Shown: positions 25,207 to 34,299, numbered from the stretch's first letter. The stretch is DNA of 64,000 nt from Simplicispira metamorpha (GCF_004341365.1 NZ_SLXH01000005.1:98964-162963); one strand, 5' to 3'. Notes: a model not told the origin generated them from the letters alone. Translations and numbers: made by a program.

Positions 25207-25872
25207 TCAGGGGCGTGGCCGCACCAGGCGCACGGGCAGCAACTCGCTCTTGGCGATATCGCCGCGCGCCTCGCCGCTGGACAAGTCCACCGCCCAGCCC
25301 TGCGTAAAGGCCATCTGGTTGGCGCTGCGGTCGCTGTTGCCCTGCTGGACGTTGTCGTATTTATAGGCATTGACCGAGAAGGTCTTGATGTTGGCCGTGC
25401 CCGTCCAATGCCAGTCTTGCGGCGCGTTGGGGAACAGCTCGGGGTCCAGGCCGGGCGGATCGGCACGCTTGTTCACCAGGCGGCGCAGCTCATTGACGCG
25501 TGGCAAGCGCCAGCGCACTCCCTCGGCCTTCCAGCGCGCGGTGGCCAGCGCAGCCGCTTCGGTGTAGGTCAGCAGCAGCGGCTGGCCGGTGCAGGTGCGG
25601 CCATTCCAGCGCATGCCGTGGACGCAGCGCGGCCAGGCCAGGTGGGCGCGCTGGTCGATGGCGTAAGCGCCATCGGCAGACAACACCCACTGCGCCTTGG
25701 CAGGCACAGCGGCTGCGGTGGAGTCCGCCGACATCGCAGCGGCATCTGTTGCTTCAGCCTCTGGCGCAGCCAGGGCGGCGGGCGCAGCAGGCTGTGCGGG
25801 CGCCAGCGCAGGCGCCACAGCACTGGCCAGGCACACCAGCGCCTGACAAAAGACGGGTACGAGCGGTTTCAT
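25207..25872 (-). CDS. Exported DUF1566 (Lcl C-terminal) domain protein
   Basis: 221 residues with a signal peptide (residues 1-27) and an Ala-rich linker to about 60. The C-terminal 150 residues have the DUF1566 pattern: WPRCVHGMRWNGRTC, LTYTEAAALA, WRLPRVNELRRLV and a terminal LLPVRLVR. Such domains resemble the C-type lectin/formylglycine-enzyme-like fold and are usually secreted, with no settled function. Two Cys (RC and TC) probably form a disulfide. Confidence 0.75.
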   Translation of the reverse strand: MKPLVPVFCQALVCLASAVAPALAPAQPAAPAALAAPEAEATDAAAMSADSTAAAVPAKAQWVLSADGAYAIDQRAHLAWPRCVHGMRWNGRTCTGQPLLLTYTEAAALATARWKAEGVRWRLPRVNELRRLVNKRADPPGLDPELFPNAPQDWHWTGTANIKTFSVNAYKYDNVQQGNSDRSANQMAFTQGWAVDLSSGEARGDIAKSELLPVRLVRPRP

Positions 25873-25931
25873 GGGGGTTCTCCTGCGGGCATCCAACATG
25901 GTTGCATGGTAGCTGCCCGCCAGCGGTGTTT

Positions 25932-26912
25932 TCAGTGCCCGGCTGTTTTGGGATGGGCCAGAAAGAAGCGCAGCATCTCTTGCGTCGCACTGATGCCGCG
26001 CGGGTCCGTGTGGCTGCCTGTGGCATGGCCGCCCGACCACGCATGGCCTGCGCCGTGCAGCACCCAGTGCTCGGCCACCACATCGGCATCGACGTCGGTA
26101 TCGGCACCGGGGCTGACCCTGCCAGCCCTGCGGTGGTGGTACACCGTGCGGGTGTAGCGCTGGCCTGCCACCGACTGGCCCGGAATGCTTTGGCGCTGCA
26201 CCCTGGCGGGGCTACCGGCCAGGGCCTGCAAGGCGGCATCCACCAGGTGCTCGCTGTTTTTGGCATGAACGATGGTGTCGGCATCGCCATGGAACACGAT
26301 CAGCGGGGGGTACGAGGCCGGGTTCGGGGCGGCGTGCGCGGGCACCACAGTGGGCAGGGTGCCCGTGCGCATGGCCGACAGGGCTGCCGTCAGGTTGTGG
26401 GCCGCACCGGCCTGCAAGCCCGAGTGCACGCCCACGGCAGCGAACACATCGGGGTATTCACGCCCCAGCACCGCTGCCATGGCACCGCCTGCTGACAGCC
26501 CGGCCGCGTACACCCGCTGCGCATCCACGCTGTGGCGTTGCGCCACGTCGCGCACCATGGCCACCAGCAGGGCGGGTTCGCCCATGCCCCGGCGCTGGTG
26601 GTGCGGTTCAAACCAGTTCCAGCAGGCGTTGACGTTGGCGCTGCGCGGCTGGGCCGGGTACAGCACCAGGGCGTTGGCCTGCGCTGCTGCCAGGTTCATG
26701 CCGGTGCCGATGGCAAAGTCGTCGGGGTTTTGGGTGCAGCCGTGCAGCATCAGCACCAGCGCCATGGGCTGCTGTGGCGTAGCGCCTGGGGGCACATACA
26801 GCCGGTAATGGTGCAGCGTTCCAGCGTGGCGGAAGTCCACGTACTCAAAGCTGCCCGGGGGTTCGGTGTGCACCAGTGCGTTGGTGGCAGAGGGGGTTGC
26901 GTTGCCGTCCAT
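25932..26912 (-). CDS. PHB depolymerase-family esterase
   Basis: Alpha/beta hydrolase of 326 residues without a clear signal peptide. Oxyanion region LMLHGCTQNPDDFA near residue 55, nucleophile Ser140 in GLSAGG, Asp in FHGDADTIVH near 216 and His in the HGAGHAWSGG block near 295. These are the marks of the PHB-depolymerase-like esterases (LpqC-type), many of which act on feruloyl or acetyl-xylan esters rather than polyhydroxybutyrate. The substrate is not predictable here. Confidence 0.85.
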   Translation of the reverse strand: MDGNATPSATNALVHTEPPGSFEYVDFRHAGTLHHYRLYVPPGATPQQPMALVLMLHGCTQNPDDFAIGTGMNLAAAQANALVLYPAQPRSANVNACWNWFEPHHQRRGMGEPALLVAMVRDVAQRHSVDAQRVYAAGLSAGGAMAAVLGREYPDVFAAVGVHSGLQAGAAHNLTAALSAMRTGTLPTVVPAHAAPNPASYPPLIVFHGDADTIVHAKNSEHLVDAALQALAGSPARVQRQSIPGQSVAGQRYTRTVYHHRRAGRVSPGADTDVDADVVAEHWVLHGAGHAWSGGHATGSHTDPRGISATQEMLRFFLAHPKTAGH

Positions 26913-27047
26913 GGTGGGTCCTTGTCGATAAAGCCGACCATGCAGGCCAGACCGGATACGCTGGTTTCCAGCGCCCGGCCCGCAGTCCGCACGGCCTGCC
27001 GCTATCCTAAAAAAGAACCCGGATGTTTGCAGGATCGCGCCAGCGCA

Positions 27048-27245
27048 CTACGGCTCGGTCGGGCCGCGCTTGCGCGACTGCGACTGGTTGTCGCTGCCGA
27101 TGTGGTCGGTGCGGTCACTGCGACTCTCGGGGGTGCGGCGAGCCTCGTTTTTTTGCGTGGGTGCTTGCTCGCCCTGGCGGTTGTGGTCGTTTTCCACCTT
27201 GTGCTTGCCGGGTTCCTGGCGATCTTGGGGGGCAGTGTTTTTCAT
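27048..27245 (-). CDS. Small hydrophilic hypothetical protein
   Basis: 65 residues, rich in Gln, Asn, Arg, Lys and Pro, with no hydrophobic segment and probably disordered. GGAG lies eight bases before the ATG. The C-terminal SDRTDHIGSDNQSQSRKR seems too regular for a chance frame, and I have a weak memory of similar short proteins in Comamonadaceae. No function can be proposed. Confidence 0.45.
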   Translation of the reverse strand: MKNTAPQDRQEPGKHKVENDHNRQGEQAPTQKNEARRTPESRSDRTDHIGSDNQSQSRKRGPTEP

Positions 27246-27369
27246 GGTAGCTCCGGGGTGATGGAGCTATCCACTCTAGGCCTGCCCCCACCCATAGCGC
27301 GTGGGCGCACAGCGTGGCGTGTTGTGCGGTATCTCCCACAGTCCACGGCACTGCGGCGTCGGCAAAATG

Positions 27370-27435
27370 GAGACTGTTTTTGGCCTCCAGCGCTGATGCA
27401 GCGGGCGCCAGCAGCTCACTTTTTTGATATGACTT
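27370..27435 (-). repeat. Dispersed intergenic repeat
   Basis: On the minus strand it reads ATATCAAAAAAGTGAGCTGC, then TGGCGCCCGCTGCATCAGCG and CTGGAGGCCAAAAACAG. It lies in the 244-base gap between the small hypothetical gene and yjdM; nothing else is seen in that gap. Confidence 0.7.
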
Positions 27436-27489
27436 TGCACCCGATCAGCATTGCGGGAACCGGGCACCGGGCCTTGGATTGGCCAGGGA

Positions 27490-27852
27490 TTACGCTTTTT
27501 TCAAGAACTCGGATTTGAGCAGCATGCTGCCCAGGTCGGTTTTGCAGTCCACGTTGTGGCCGTCGGCGCCATCGACCAGGCGGATGCTTTTGATCTTGGT
27601 GCCCTTTTTCAGCACCGACGACGAGCCTTTGACCTTCAGGTCTTTGACCAGGATGACCGCATCGCCGTCTTGCAGCAGGTTGCCGTTGGCGTCTTTGACG
27701 GCGCCCTGGCCAGCGCCATCGCTGGCGGCATCGTCGGCAGCGGCACCAGCCTGCGGCCACTCATGGGCGCAGTCGGGGCAGACGTAGTTCTCGCCATCGG
27801 GGTAGGTGTTCTCCAGGCCGCATTGCGGGCAGGCGGGGATGGTGTGGGGCAT
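27490..27852 (-). CDS. yjdM: Zinc-ribbon protein YjdM (PhnA family)
   Basis: 120 residues. The N-terminal zinc ribbon has Cys8-Cys11 and Cys25-Cys28. The C-terminal PhnA domain reads [29 protein letters not shown] and [21 protein letters not shown], all typical. An acidic linker of about 20 residues joins the two. Despite the old name, the family is not shown to act on phosphonates and no phn genes are nearby. Length is close to the family norm of about 110. Confidence 0.9.
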   Translation of the reverse strand: MPHTIPACPQCGLENTYPDGENYVCPDCAHEWPQAGAAADDAASDGAGQGAVKDANGNLLQDGDAVILVKDLKVKGSSSVLKKGTKIKSIRLVDGADGHNVDCKTDLGSMLLKSEFLKKA

Positions 27853-27886
27853 GGGATGCTTTCAGTAGGGCGTAGCGCCAAGGCCG

Positions 27887-30103
27887 CTATTGTCCCTGCG
27901 CCCCGCGCCGCACCAGCGTGAACGGCGGCAGGCCCTTGAGCAGGCGCTGGCCGTAGTGGGTGCGTGTGAGGCGCCGGTCATAGCAATAGACATGGGCCTG
28001 GTCTTCTTCGGTGCGGATGGCGCGGCCAGCCCACTGCGCCAGGCGCATGGCGGTGGCGGGCACCACCAGCTCGCTGAACGGATCGCGCCCCACGGCGCGC
28101 AGCCACTCGGCGCGGGTTTCGCCCACCGGATCGTCGGGCGGCGCAAAGGGCAGTTTGGTGATGAACACCGATTCGCACAGGCGCCCGGGCAAGTCCAGCC
28201 CTTCGCCAAACGACTGCATGCCAAAAATGATGGACGGCTGGCCCTGGGCCACGCGCTCGCGGTGGCGCGCCAGCAGCTGGGTGCGCGGCAGCGCGGTTTG
28301 CACCAGCACCAGGGCGCGCATGTCGGTGGGCAGGGCGTCCACCGCCTGGCGCAGTTGCTCGCGCGAGGTGAACAGCACCAGCGCGCCGTAGTCCACCAGC
28401 GCCAAGTCCAGCATCAGCGCATCGACCATCTCGGCGGTGAAGTGGGCCGCGTCTTTGGGGTCGGCGCGGGTTTCGGCAGCCACCAGCGTGCCCTGGGCGG
28501 CGTAGTCGAAGGGGCTGTGGACTTCGAGGGTGCTGGCCGCCTCGTCGCCGTGCAAGCCCGATTCGCGCAGAAAAAAATCAAAGCTGCCGCAGCTGGTCAG
28601 CGTGGCCGAGGTCAGCACCGCGCCACGCACCGCGCCCCACAGGTGGCGGCGCAGCGTGGCGCCGGGCAGGATGGGGCTGGCGTGGGCCTTGAGGGCAATC
28701 AGCTCGCCGTCCATCTCCAGCGTGAACCATTTGGCGTTGGGGATGGTGCGCGGGGCATCGGTGGCCTCTGCGCCCTCCTCGGGCAGGGGGGGGTCTTGCA
28801 GCAGCAGTTGCGTGGTGTCGTACACCGCCTCCAGGCGCGGCGCCAGCATGCCGATTTGCGCGTACAGCGTGGACAGTCGCCGCGCCTCGTCGGGTTTGTC
28901 GCGCATTTCGGCCTTGAGCGCTTTGCTGATGGCGCGCAGGCATTCCAGAAAGCCTGCGGCGTGGTGCGCCAGGTTGGCCAGCGGTGCGGTCAGTGCCTCG
29001 GGCAGGGCGCCGCCGGGCACGCGCACGCGCGCTGGGTTGCGCGCATCAGGCGCTCGCGTGCGGGCCTGGCCCCAGGCGGGGGGCGGGTTGCGCAGGGCCT
29101 CGCCGTACACGTCCATCACCAGCCGGGCCAGGTCTTGCAGGCCCTGGCGCAGCTGGGCGGCGTGGCGCGGGATGTCGGCCACCTCGCTGACTTCCACCAG
29201 CTGGCCAATGCGCAGGCCGTGGCTGGCCAGGCGGTCGATCCAGGTCAGGCGCGACAAATCCATGCTGCACGCGAATTGGTCGAGCGCGGTGGCGGGCAGG
29301 TGGTGGGCTTCATCGAGCACCAGCAGGCTGTTGTCCAGCTCGGGCAGCACGCGCGCGCCCAAAGACGACAGCAGCAGATCGTGGTTGGCCACGATGACCT
29401 GCGCGCCCACCAGCTCTTTGCGCTTGTCGAAGTAGGTGCAGCTGCCAAACAGCGGGCAGTGCTTGCCGGTGCAGGAGTGGGTCTCGGCGGCCACGGGGCT
29501 CCAGACTTCGGGCTCGGGCGGCACGTCCAGCGTGTCGCGGTCGCCGCCCCAGCCGCCCTGGGCCAGTGCCTGCGCCATGCTGGCGTAGAACTGCATGCGC
29601 GCCTCGGTTTCGTGGCGCGGGCGGGCAGCAAAGGCTTCTTCGGGGAACAGGTCGTCGTCTTCGCCGTAGGCCTCGCCGGTGCCCGCCAGCCGCTCCAGTT
29701 TGAGCTTGCAGACATAGCGCCCGCGCCCTTTGGCCAGCGCAAACTTGAACGGCTGGGGCATCTGCACCGCCAGCGCAGGCAGGTCTTTGTTGACCAGTTG
29801 CTCTTGCAGCGCCACGGTGGCGGTGGAGATCAGCACCCGCGTGCCGCGCGCCAGTGCCACCGCAATGGCCGGAGCGCAATAGGCCAGCGATTTGCCAACG
29901 CCCGTGCCCGCCTGGATGACGGCAATGGCGCGCGTGGGCACGGCGCCCTCGTCGTCGGATTTGCCCAGATCGGCGCTGCCGAAGGTTTGCGCCACCCGCT
30001 CGGCCATCAGCCGCTGGCCGGGGCGGTCGCGCAGGCCACCGCCAGCCTGCACCACCGCATCAAACGCCTGCAAGGCCGCTGGGGCCCACTCTGTAGAACT
30101 CAT
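27887..30103 (-). CDS. ATP-dependent DNA helicase, DinG/YoaA family
   Basis: 738 residues. Walker A GTGVGKS at 66-72, DEAH box in LLVLDEAHHLP, and the iron-sulfur cysteines in YVCKLK and in HSCTGKHCPLFGSC, so the XPD-type [4Fe-4S] domain is complete. The C-terminal helicase block has FGMQSFGEGLDLPG and the arginine-finger region GRAIRTEEDQ. It should unwind DNA 5' to 3' and remove R-loops or assist repair. Length and cysteine spacing fit DinG of betaproteobacteria. ATG at 30103. Confidence 0.9.
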   Translation of the reverse strand: MSSTEWAPAALQAFDAVVQAGGGLRDRPGQRLMAERVAQTFGSADLGKSDDEGAVPTRAIAVIQAGTGVGKSLAYCAPAIAVALARGTRVLISTATVALQEQLVNKDLPALAVQMPQPFKFALAKGRGRYVCKLKLERLAGTGEAYGEDDDLFPEEAFAARPRHETEARMQFYASMAQALAQGGWGGDRDTLDVPPEPEVWSPVAAETHSCTGKHCPLFGSCTYFDKRKELVGAQVIVANHDLLLSSLGARVLPELDNSLLVLDEAHHLPATALDQFACSMDLSRLTWIDRLASHGLRIGQLVEVSEVADIPRHAAQLRQGLQDLARLVMDVYGEALRNPPPAWGQARTRAPDARNPARVRVPGGALPEALTAPLANLAHHAAGFLECLRAISKALKAEMRDKPDEARRLSTLYAQIGMLAPRLEAVYDTTQLLLQDPPLPEEGAEATDAPRTIPNAKWFTLEMDGELIALKAHASPILPGATLRRHLWGAVRGAVLTSATLTSCGSFDFFLRESGLHGDEAASTLEVHSPFDYAAQGTLVAAETRADPKDAAHFTAEMVDALMLDLALVDYGALVLFTSREQLRQAVDALPTDMRALVLVQTALPRTQLLARHRERVAQGQPSIIFGMQSFGEGLDLPGRLCESVFITKLPFAPPDDPVGETRAEWLRAVGRDPFSELVVPATAMRLAQWAGRAIRTEEDQAHVYCYDRRLTRTHYGQRLLKGLPPFTLVRRGAQGQ

Positions 30104-30164
30104 AGGGGCGAGAGTGTGGCACAGGGGCAGCGCGGCGGCGGGGTGGCTTTTAGGCCAAAACAGG

Positions 30165-30212
30165 CCCTGGCGCTTACGTGGTGGGCGCTATAAGCTATCA
30201 AAAAAATAGTAA
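30165..30212 (-). repeat. Dispersed intergenic repeat (short)
   Basis: On the minus strand it reads TTTGATAGCTTATAGCGCC, then CACCACGTAAGCGCCAGGGC, upstream of the helicase gene. The remaining part of 30104-30333 shows nothing else. Confidence 0.65.
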
Positions 30213-30333
30213 AACGCCACGCCAGTCTGGACTGGCAAGGGCCGTGGCGAGGGCGTGTAACCGCTGGTATTCGCCAGCGATCGAGCATGTTTGTTGCAAG
30301 CTATCGATGCCCGGTGCAGGGCGTGCAGAGGTG

Positions 30334-30564
30334 CTACCGCAGGGCCTCGCAAACAACAGCCCACACCATCACCACCAGCCCAACGGCCATCAGCACAAAA
30401 ACAATGCCGCTGGCCCACTGAACCGCCAATGTCCAAGGGTCTGGCAGGCCCAGTGCCCAAAACAGCACGCCCAGCACCACCAAGCCCAGCAGATAGATAC
30501 CCATGGCGCGCACGCTGCGCGGCAGTGGTGAAGGTGCAGGCAACGGGTCAGAGGGGCGGGACAT
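30334..30564 (-). CDS. Small inner-membrane protein of unknown function
   Basis: 76 residues from the ATG at 30564. A Pro/Ser-rich N-terminus of about 20 residues is followed by two strongly hydrophobic segments (AMGIYLLGLVVLGVLFWAL and SGIVFVLMAVGLVVMVWAV). No family recognised. It follows the anti-sigma-like gene by 18 bases in the same direction, so the two may be co-expressed. Confidence 0.6.
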   Translation of the reverse strand: MSRPSDPLPAPSPLPRSVRAMGIYLLGLVVLGVLFWALGLPDPWTLAVQWASGIVFVLMAVGLVVMVWAVVCEALR

Positions 30565-30582
30565 AGCCAATGCGGGGTGCCA

Positions 30583-31137
30583 TCAAGACTTCTTGACCCA
30601 CCAGCCCTGGTACAGGTAGGGCAGCCGTGGGCCTTGGCTGTCGGGTACGCCGCCTTTTTCTTCGACGCTGATGGCCAGTTGCGTGATGCCCTCCAGATCT
30701 TGCGCCTGGGCGGGGATTTGCAGGGTTTGGTATTCGCTCAGGGTCAGGCCCAAAGAGCGCGGCGGTTTGCCCTCTTGCAGCGCCCACAGTTGCAGGCTTT
30801 GTTGCGACTTCTCGCGCTCGCTGTGCAGGTGTTGCAGTTGCAGCACGCCTGCGCCGGGGTCAAACGTGACGAGCAGGGCGGGTTTTTGCGCCCCGTCCAG
30901 CAGCACGGCCAGGTAGCGCACCTGCGGCAGCAGCTCCACTTTGCGCTGCAAGTGCTGGATTTGCGCCTTGAGCTGGACGATCATGCTGGCGCTGGTGGCC
31001 CAGCCCAGCAGCAGCGCCAAAGCCAGCGCCACGGACAACACCCGCCACCACGGGCTGGCACAGCGTGGGGGCGCGGCTGTGGCGCTGGGTGCGCTGGAAA
31101 CTTCGGGGGTGGACGGCGTGGAGGGGGTATCAGACAT
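30583..31137 (-). CDS. Orphan anti-sigma-K-like (RskA C-terminal) membrane protein
   Basis: 184 residues. It has a single membrane helix at about 33-50, a short coiled-coil stretch (QLKAQIQHLQRKVELL), then the RskA C-terminal pattern: ALLVTFDPGAGVLQLQ, LQLWALQEGKPPRSLG and LEGITQLAISVEEKGG. True anti-sigma-K factors have a cytoplasmic zinc-finger part before the helix; here the 32 residues before it are only Ser/Pro/Ala. There is no ECF sigma gene next to it. It may be a periplasmic sensor remnant or a protein with a different job. Confidence 0.65.
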   Translation of the reverse strand: MSDTPSTPSTPEVSSAPSATAAPPRCASPWWRVLSVALALALLLGWATSASMIVQLKAQIQHLQRKVELLPQVRYLAVLLDGAQKPALLVTFDPGAGVLQLQHLHSEREKSQQSLQLWALQEGKPPRSLGLTLSEYQTLQIPAQAQDLEGITQLAISVEEKGGVPDSQGPRLPYLYQGWWVKKS

Positions 31138-31210
31138 AGGGCGTGTGCGGTGGATCAGGCCCCAGTATGGCCGCTGGGCGGTGCGTGCGCCCGGCGGGCC
31201 TGCGCTGGCT

Positions 31211-32104
31211 TCAGCGCAGTTCGCCGTATTGGGTGCTGCTCAAGTCGGGGGCACGGGGGTCGTGGGTGGGCATTTCGGTGTCGGCAAACCCGGTGTCGCT
31301 GGGCGAGGGGTGCAGCAACGGCCCCGTTTGCACCGATACCCCCAACGGCGCGGGCGATGTGGGGCGGGCCGCTGCGGCACTGGCCAGCGCCCGCTTGAAG
31401 GCAGCCACTTCGTCGGCTTCGATGGGGTCAAACAGGTTCGGAGCGGGGGGGGGGGGCGTCAACAACGGCCCCGGCGGCTGTGCTGGGCGCACGGGTGCTG
31501 CTACCACCGGTTCAGGGCGGGGTTGTAACAAAGGCCGCTCGGGCGCGGCAGGGCGTGGCGTGGGGCGTGGTACAGGCGCTACCGGAGGCATGGGGGCCGA
31601 AGGCGCGGCCGGGGCCGCCGACACGCTGGCCCCATGGGGCGCAATGCCTTTTTGCGGCAGGCCCACGGCCACGTGGTCGTTGATGCGCCAGTACACGGCC
31701 GTGACGGCAATGTCGTAGCGGGTCTTGGCGGTCTGGGCGATCAGGGCTTCGATTTCGCTCAGGCGCACGGTTTCGCCGCCGTATTCACGGGCCAAGTCCA
31801 TCATGATCAAAAACTGGCGCCCGCGCTGGTCCAGCGACAGCACCTTGAATTTGTAACTGGCCGACAACACGCCCGCGCGCACCATGGCATCGCGCACCAC
31901 GATATAGAGCAGCTCGCGCCGCTCCATGCGCTCGTTGACGCGGTTGGCTGCATGTTCGGGTGGCGCGGAGGGTGTGAGCAAGGGACGACCATCGCGCCCG
32001 GGCATCAGGGGGACTGTCGCATCGGCATTGAGCAAACCTGAGGCATCGGCCGCCCGCGGTTTGGCGGGTGCAGATTTGCGCATGAACCAGCTAAGCAATG
32101 ACAT
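31211..32104 (-). CDS. Proline-rich cytoplasmic protein with 12-C homopolymer
   Basis: 297 residues. The first 150 include a well-ordered stretch (NRVNERMERRELLYIVVRDAM, in part; VLSLDQRGRQFLIMMDLAREYG; TAVYWRINDHVAVG), while 155-297 is Pro/Ala-rich and likely disordered. No family name comes to mind. The coding strand has a run of twelve C (plus-strand G at 31445-31456) within the Pro-rich part, where length change would shift the frame and remove the last 75 or so residues. A cyclic-nucleotide-binding gene lies upstream in the same direction. Confidence 0.7.
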   Translation of the reverse strand: MSLLSWFMRKSAPAKPRAADASGLLNADATVPLMPGRDGRPLLTPSAPPEHAANRVNERMERRELLYIVVRDAMVRAGVLSASYKFKVLSLDQRGRQFLIMMDLAREYGGETVRLSEIEALIAQTAKTRYDIAVTAVYWRINDHVAVGLPQKGIAPHGASVSAAPAAPSAPMPPVAPVPRPTPRPAAPERPLLQPRPEPVVAAPVRPAQPPGPLLTPPPPAPNLFDPIEADEVAAFKRALASAAAARPTSPAPLGVSVQTGPLLHPSPSDTGFADTEMPTHDPRAPDLSSTQYGELR

Positions 32105-32218
32105 GGCTTTCTTTCTTCGGACAGCACCTGTAAAAATCCGAAAAGAGTGTACCGTGACTGTGTTGCGCTGACGGCCCTGGCGCAGGCCGTTGGCGGCACA
32201 AATACTGCTGAAAAAGCC

Positions 32219-32710
32219 TCAGGTGGCGGCCACGCGGCGGCGCCGGTTGCCCAGCCGTTTGGCCAGCACGGCCCCGGCAGCCATGCACAGGCCCAACGCA
32301 ATGGCGGGCTGGCGGTTGGACAGCTCGGTAAAGCGCAGCGCCGTCAGCGCCCACAGGCGGCATGGCGCCGCCGCCTGCACGGTGGCACTGCGCGGGCGGT
32401 GCGAGAAAAAAGCGCCCTCGCCCACCACCGACCCGGCGCCCACCATGGCCATGCGCAGGCGCGCTTTTTCATCTTCGTAATGCACGCTGAGGTTGCCGCT
32501 CTCAATCAGGTACAGGGTGCGGTCAGAGACGCCCTGGGCAAAGAGCACCTGGCCTGCGTCCAGGGCGTAGGGCTGCAGGTAAGCAGAGAGTGCCTCCCAT
32601 TGCGCGGGCGTCAGGGGGTTGGCCAGACAGTCTTCGGCCTGGGCTTCATCAATGGCACGGATGAGGCCCTGGAGCCCCGTTTTGCTGGCGGAGAGGTGGA
32701 GGGCTTGCAT
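32219..32710 (-). CDS. Cyclic nucleotide-binding domain protein without DNA-binding domain
   Basis: 163 residues. A single cNMP-binding beta-roll (residues about 40-150): LQPYALDAGQVLFAQG, SDRTLYLIESGNLSV, GSVVGEGAFFSHRPRSATVQA. The last block matches the phosphate-binding cassette (GExAxxxxxxRSAxV), with Phe where many have Leu. There is no helix-turn-helix after it, only a hydrophobic helix and a basic tail (KRLGNRRRRVAAT), so it is not a Crp-type regulator. It may tether or regulate another protein. Confidence 0.8.
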   Translation of the reverse strand: MQALHLSASKTGLQGLIRAIDEAQAEDCLANPLTPAQWEALSAYLQPYALDAGQVLFAQGVSDRTLYLIESGNLSVHYEDEKARLRMAMVGAGSVVGEGAFFSHRPRSATVQAAAPCRLWALTALRFTELSNRQPAIALGLCMAAGAVLAKRLGNRRRRVAAT

Positions 32711-32800
32711 AGATCGTTGAAGCTAACGTGAACGGTGGTAAGCCACAAGGCTTTCTTACGCCTGATTACTGCTTCTTACACCAAGAGAGAATAAAAGTAA

Positions 32801-34228
32801 TTATTTACCGATGCAGAAGCTGGAAAAGATCACCCCCAGCAAGTCATCGGAAGAAAACTCGCCGGTGATGTCGCCCAGGGCGTTTTGTGCCAGACGCAGT
32901 TCTTCGGCCAGCAAGTCCAGGGCCGGGCCGGTGGCGTCGAGTTGCGCGGCGGCCTGCGCCAGGTGCTCGGCCACGGCATGCAGGGCCTGCACGTGGCGGG
33001 CGCGGGCAATGAACACGCCTTCGGGCGCGGCCTGCCAGCCCACCACGTCGAGCAGGGTGCGGCGCAGGTCGGCCAGACCATCGCCCGTGCGCGCCGACAA
33101 CCGCACGCTGGCACGTGCGCCCACCGTGGCCACCAGGCGGGCTGCGGGTGCAGCGCAGTCGCTTTTGTTCCAGACATCAATGACCGGAACATTTTTGGAG
33201 ACTTTTTCGGCCATGGCGCCCGCTACATCTGCGTCAGCAGCTATGTATTCAGGAGCATCGCAGCGACTCAGGTCGTGCAGGAACAGCACCGCATCGGCCC
33301 CCGCGATTTCGTCCCAGGCGCGGGCGATGCCGATGCGCTCGACCTCATCGTGGCTCTCGCGCAGGCCCGCAGTGTCGATCACGTGCAGCGGCACACCTTC
33401 GATCTGGATGGTTTGCTGCACCTTGTCGCGCGTGGTGCCGGCAATGGGCGTGACGATGGCCAGCTCGGCGCCCGCCAGCGCGTTGAGCAGCGAGCTTTTG
33501 CCCGCATTGGGCTGGCCGGCAATCACCACCTTGATGCCCTCGCGCAGCAGCGCGCCCTGCTGTGCGCGCTGGCGCACCTGGGCCAATGTTTGCTCTAATT
33601 TTGATAGCTGCCCGCGCGCATCTGCCTTGCGCAGGAAGTCGATTTCTTCTTCAGGAAAATCCAGCGTGGCCTCGACCAGCATGCGCAGGTGGATGAGCGC
33701 ATCGCGCAGCGCATGGATTTCGTGCGAGAACGCCCCCGACAGCGAGCGGCTGGCACTGCGGGCGGCTGCCTCGGTGCTGGCGTCGATCAGATCGGCAATG
33801 GCTTCGGCCTGGGCCAGATCAATTTTGTCGTTGAGAAAAGCGCGCTCGGTGAACTCGCCCGGCTGGGCCACACGCAGGCCGGGCAGCACGCGCTGGCCGC
33901 TGGCGGGGTCGGGCTGGTTGGCCGCTTCAAGGCAGCGCGCCAGCAGCAGTTGCAGCACCACGGGGCCGCCGTGGGCCTGGAGTTCGAGCACGTCTTCGCC
34001 GGTATAGGAGTGCGGCGCCGGAAAGTACAACGCCAGGCCCTGGTCTATGGGTTGTCCGGCGGCATCGCAAAACGGCAGGTAGGTGGCCTGGCGCGGCGTG
34101 AGTGGTCGCCCGCACAGCGTTTGCACCAGGCCCTGCAAGCCCTTGCCCGACACCCGCACGATGCCCACGCCTCCGCGTCCGGGGGCAGTGGCAATGGCGG
34201 CGATGGGGTCGTGGTGGCGGGCAAGCAT
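32801..34228 (-). CDS. mnmE: tRNA modification GTPase MnmE
   Basis: 475 residues from the ATG at 34228; this start gives [20 protein letters not shown], the usual MnmE beginning. An in-frame ATG at 34255 lies directly after the T-run of a terminator and is less likely. N-terminal folate-binding domain, then the G domain with GQPNAGKSS (G1), DTAGLRES (G3) and NKSD (G4), and the C-terminal FCIGK with the catalytic Cys. With MnmG it makes cmnm5U34 in tRNA. Two linkers appear to be built from the dispersed repeat (33593-33626 and 33234-33258). Confidence 0.93.
   Translation of the reverse strand: MLARHHDPIAAIATAPGRGGVGIVRVSGKGLQGLVQTLCGRPLTPRQATYLPFCDAAGQPIDQGLALYFPAPHSYTGEDVLELQAHGGPVVLQLLLARCLEAANQPDPASGQRVLPGLRVAQPGEFTERAFLNDKIDLAQAEAIADLIDASTEAAARSASRSLSGAFSHEIHALRDALIHLRMLVEATLDFPEEEIDFLRKADARGQLSKLEQTLAQVRQRAQQGALLREGIKVVIAGQPNAGKSSLLNALAGAELAIVTPIAGTTRDKVQQTIQIEGVPLHVIDTAGLRESHDEVERIGIARAWDEIAGADAVLFLHDLSRCDAPEYIAADADVAGAMAEKVSKNVPVIDVWNKSDCAAPAARLVATVGARASVRLSARTGDGLADLRRTLLDVVGWQAAPEGVFIARARHVQALHAVAEHLAQAAAQLDATGPALDLLAEELRLAQNALGDITGEFSSDDLLGVIFSSFCIGK
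33234..33258 (-). repeat. Repeat-like segment inside mnmE (G3-G4 region)
   Basis: On the minus strand it reads ACATAGCTGCTGACGCAGAT, close to the intergenic repeat core. It encodes part of [10 protein letters not shown] between the G3 and G4 motifs, a place where family members vary. Confidence 0.4.
33593..33626 (+). repeat. Repeat-like segment inside mnmE (linker before G domain)
   Basis: AATTTTGATAGCTGCCCGCG followed by GCATCTGCC matches the repeat family but lies within coding sequence. It encodes, on the minus strand, [12 protein letters not shown] just before the G domain. Confidence 0.55.
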
Positions 34229-34255
34229 GGTGGCAGTCACTGTACAGGGTTGCAT

Positions 34256-34281
34256 GAAAAAGGCCGCTTGCGCGGCCTTGG
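34256..34281 (-). terminator. Intrinsic terminator between mnmE and yidC
   Basis: Minus strand AAGGCCGC, loop GCAA, GCGGCCTT then TTT. A strong GC stem with a T-run, placed 18 bases after the yidC stop and directly before the mnmE leader. Confidence 0.8.
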
Positions 34282-34299
34282 GTGGGGTGGTTCAAGCCG

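Noticed and set aside
27890..30193. Open frame of 767 codons on the plus strand opposite the DinG-type helicase
   Set aside because: It is a shadow frame; the minus strand has the full set of helicase motifs and iron-sulfur cysteines.
34229..34255. Earlier start of mnmE at the ATG at 34255
   Set aside because: It follows directly on the T-run of the yidC terminator and adds nine residues not found at the usual MnmE N-terminus.
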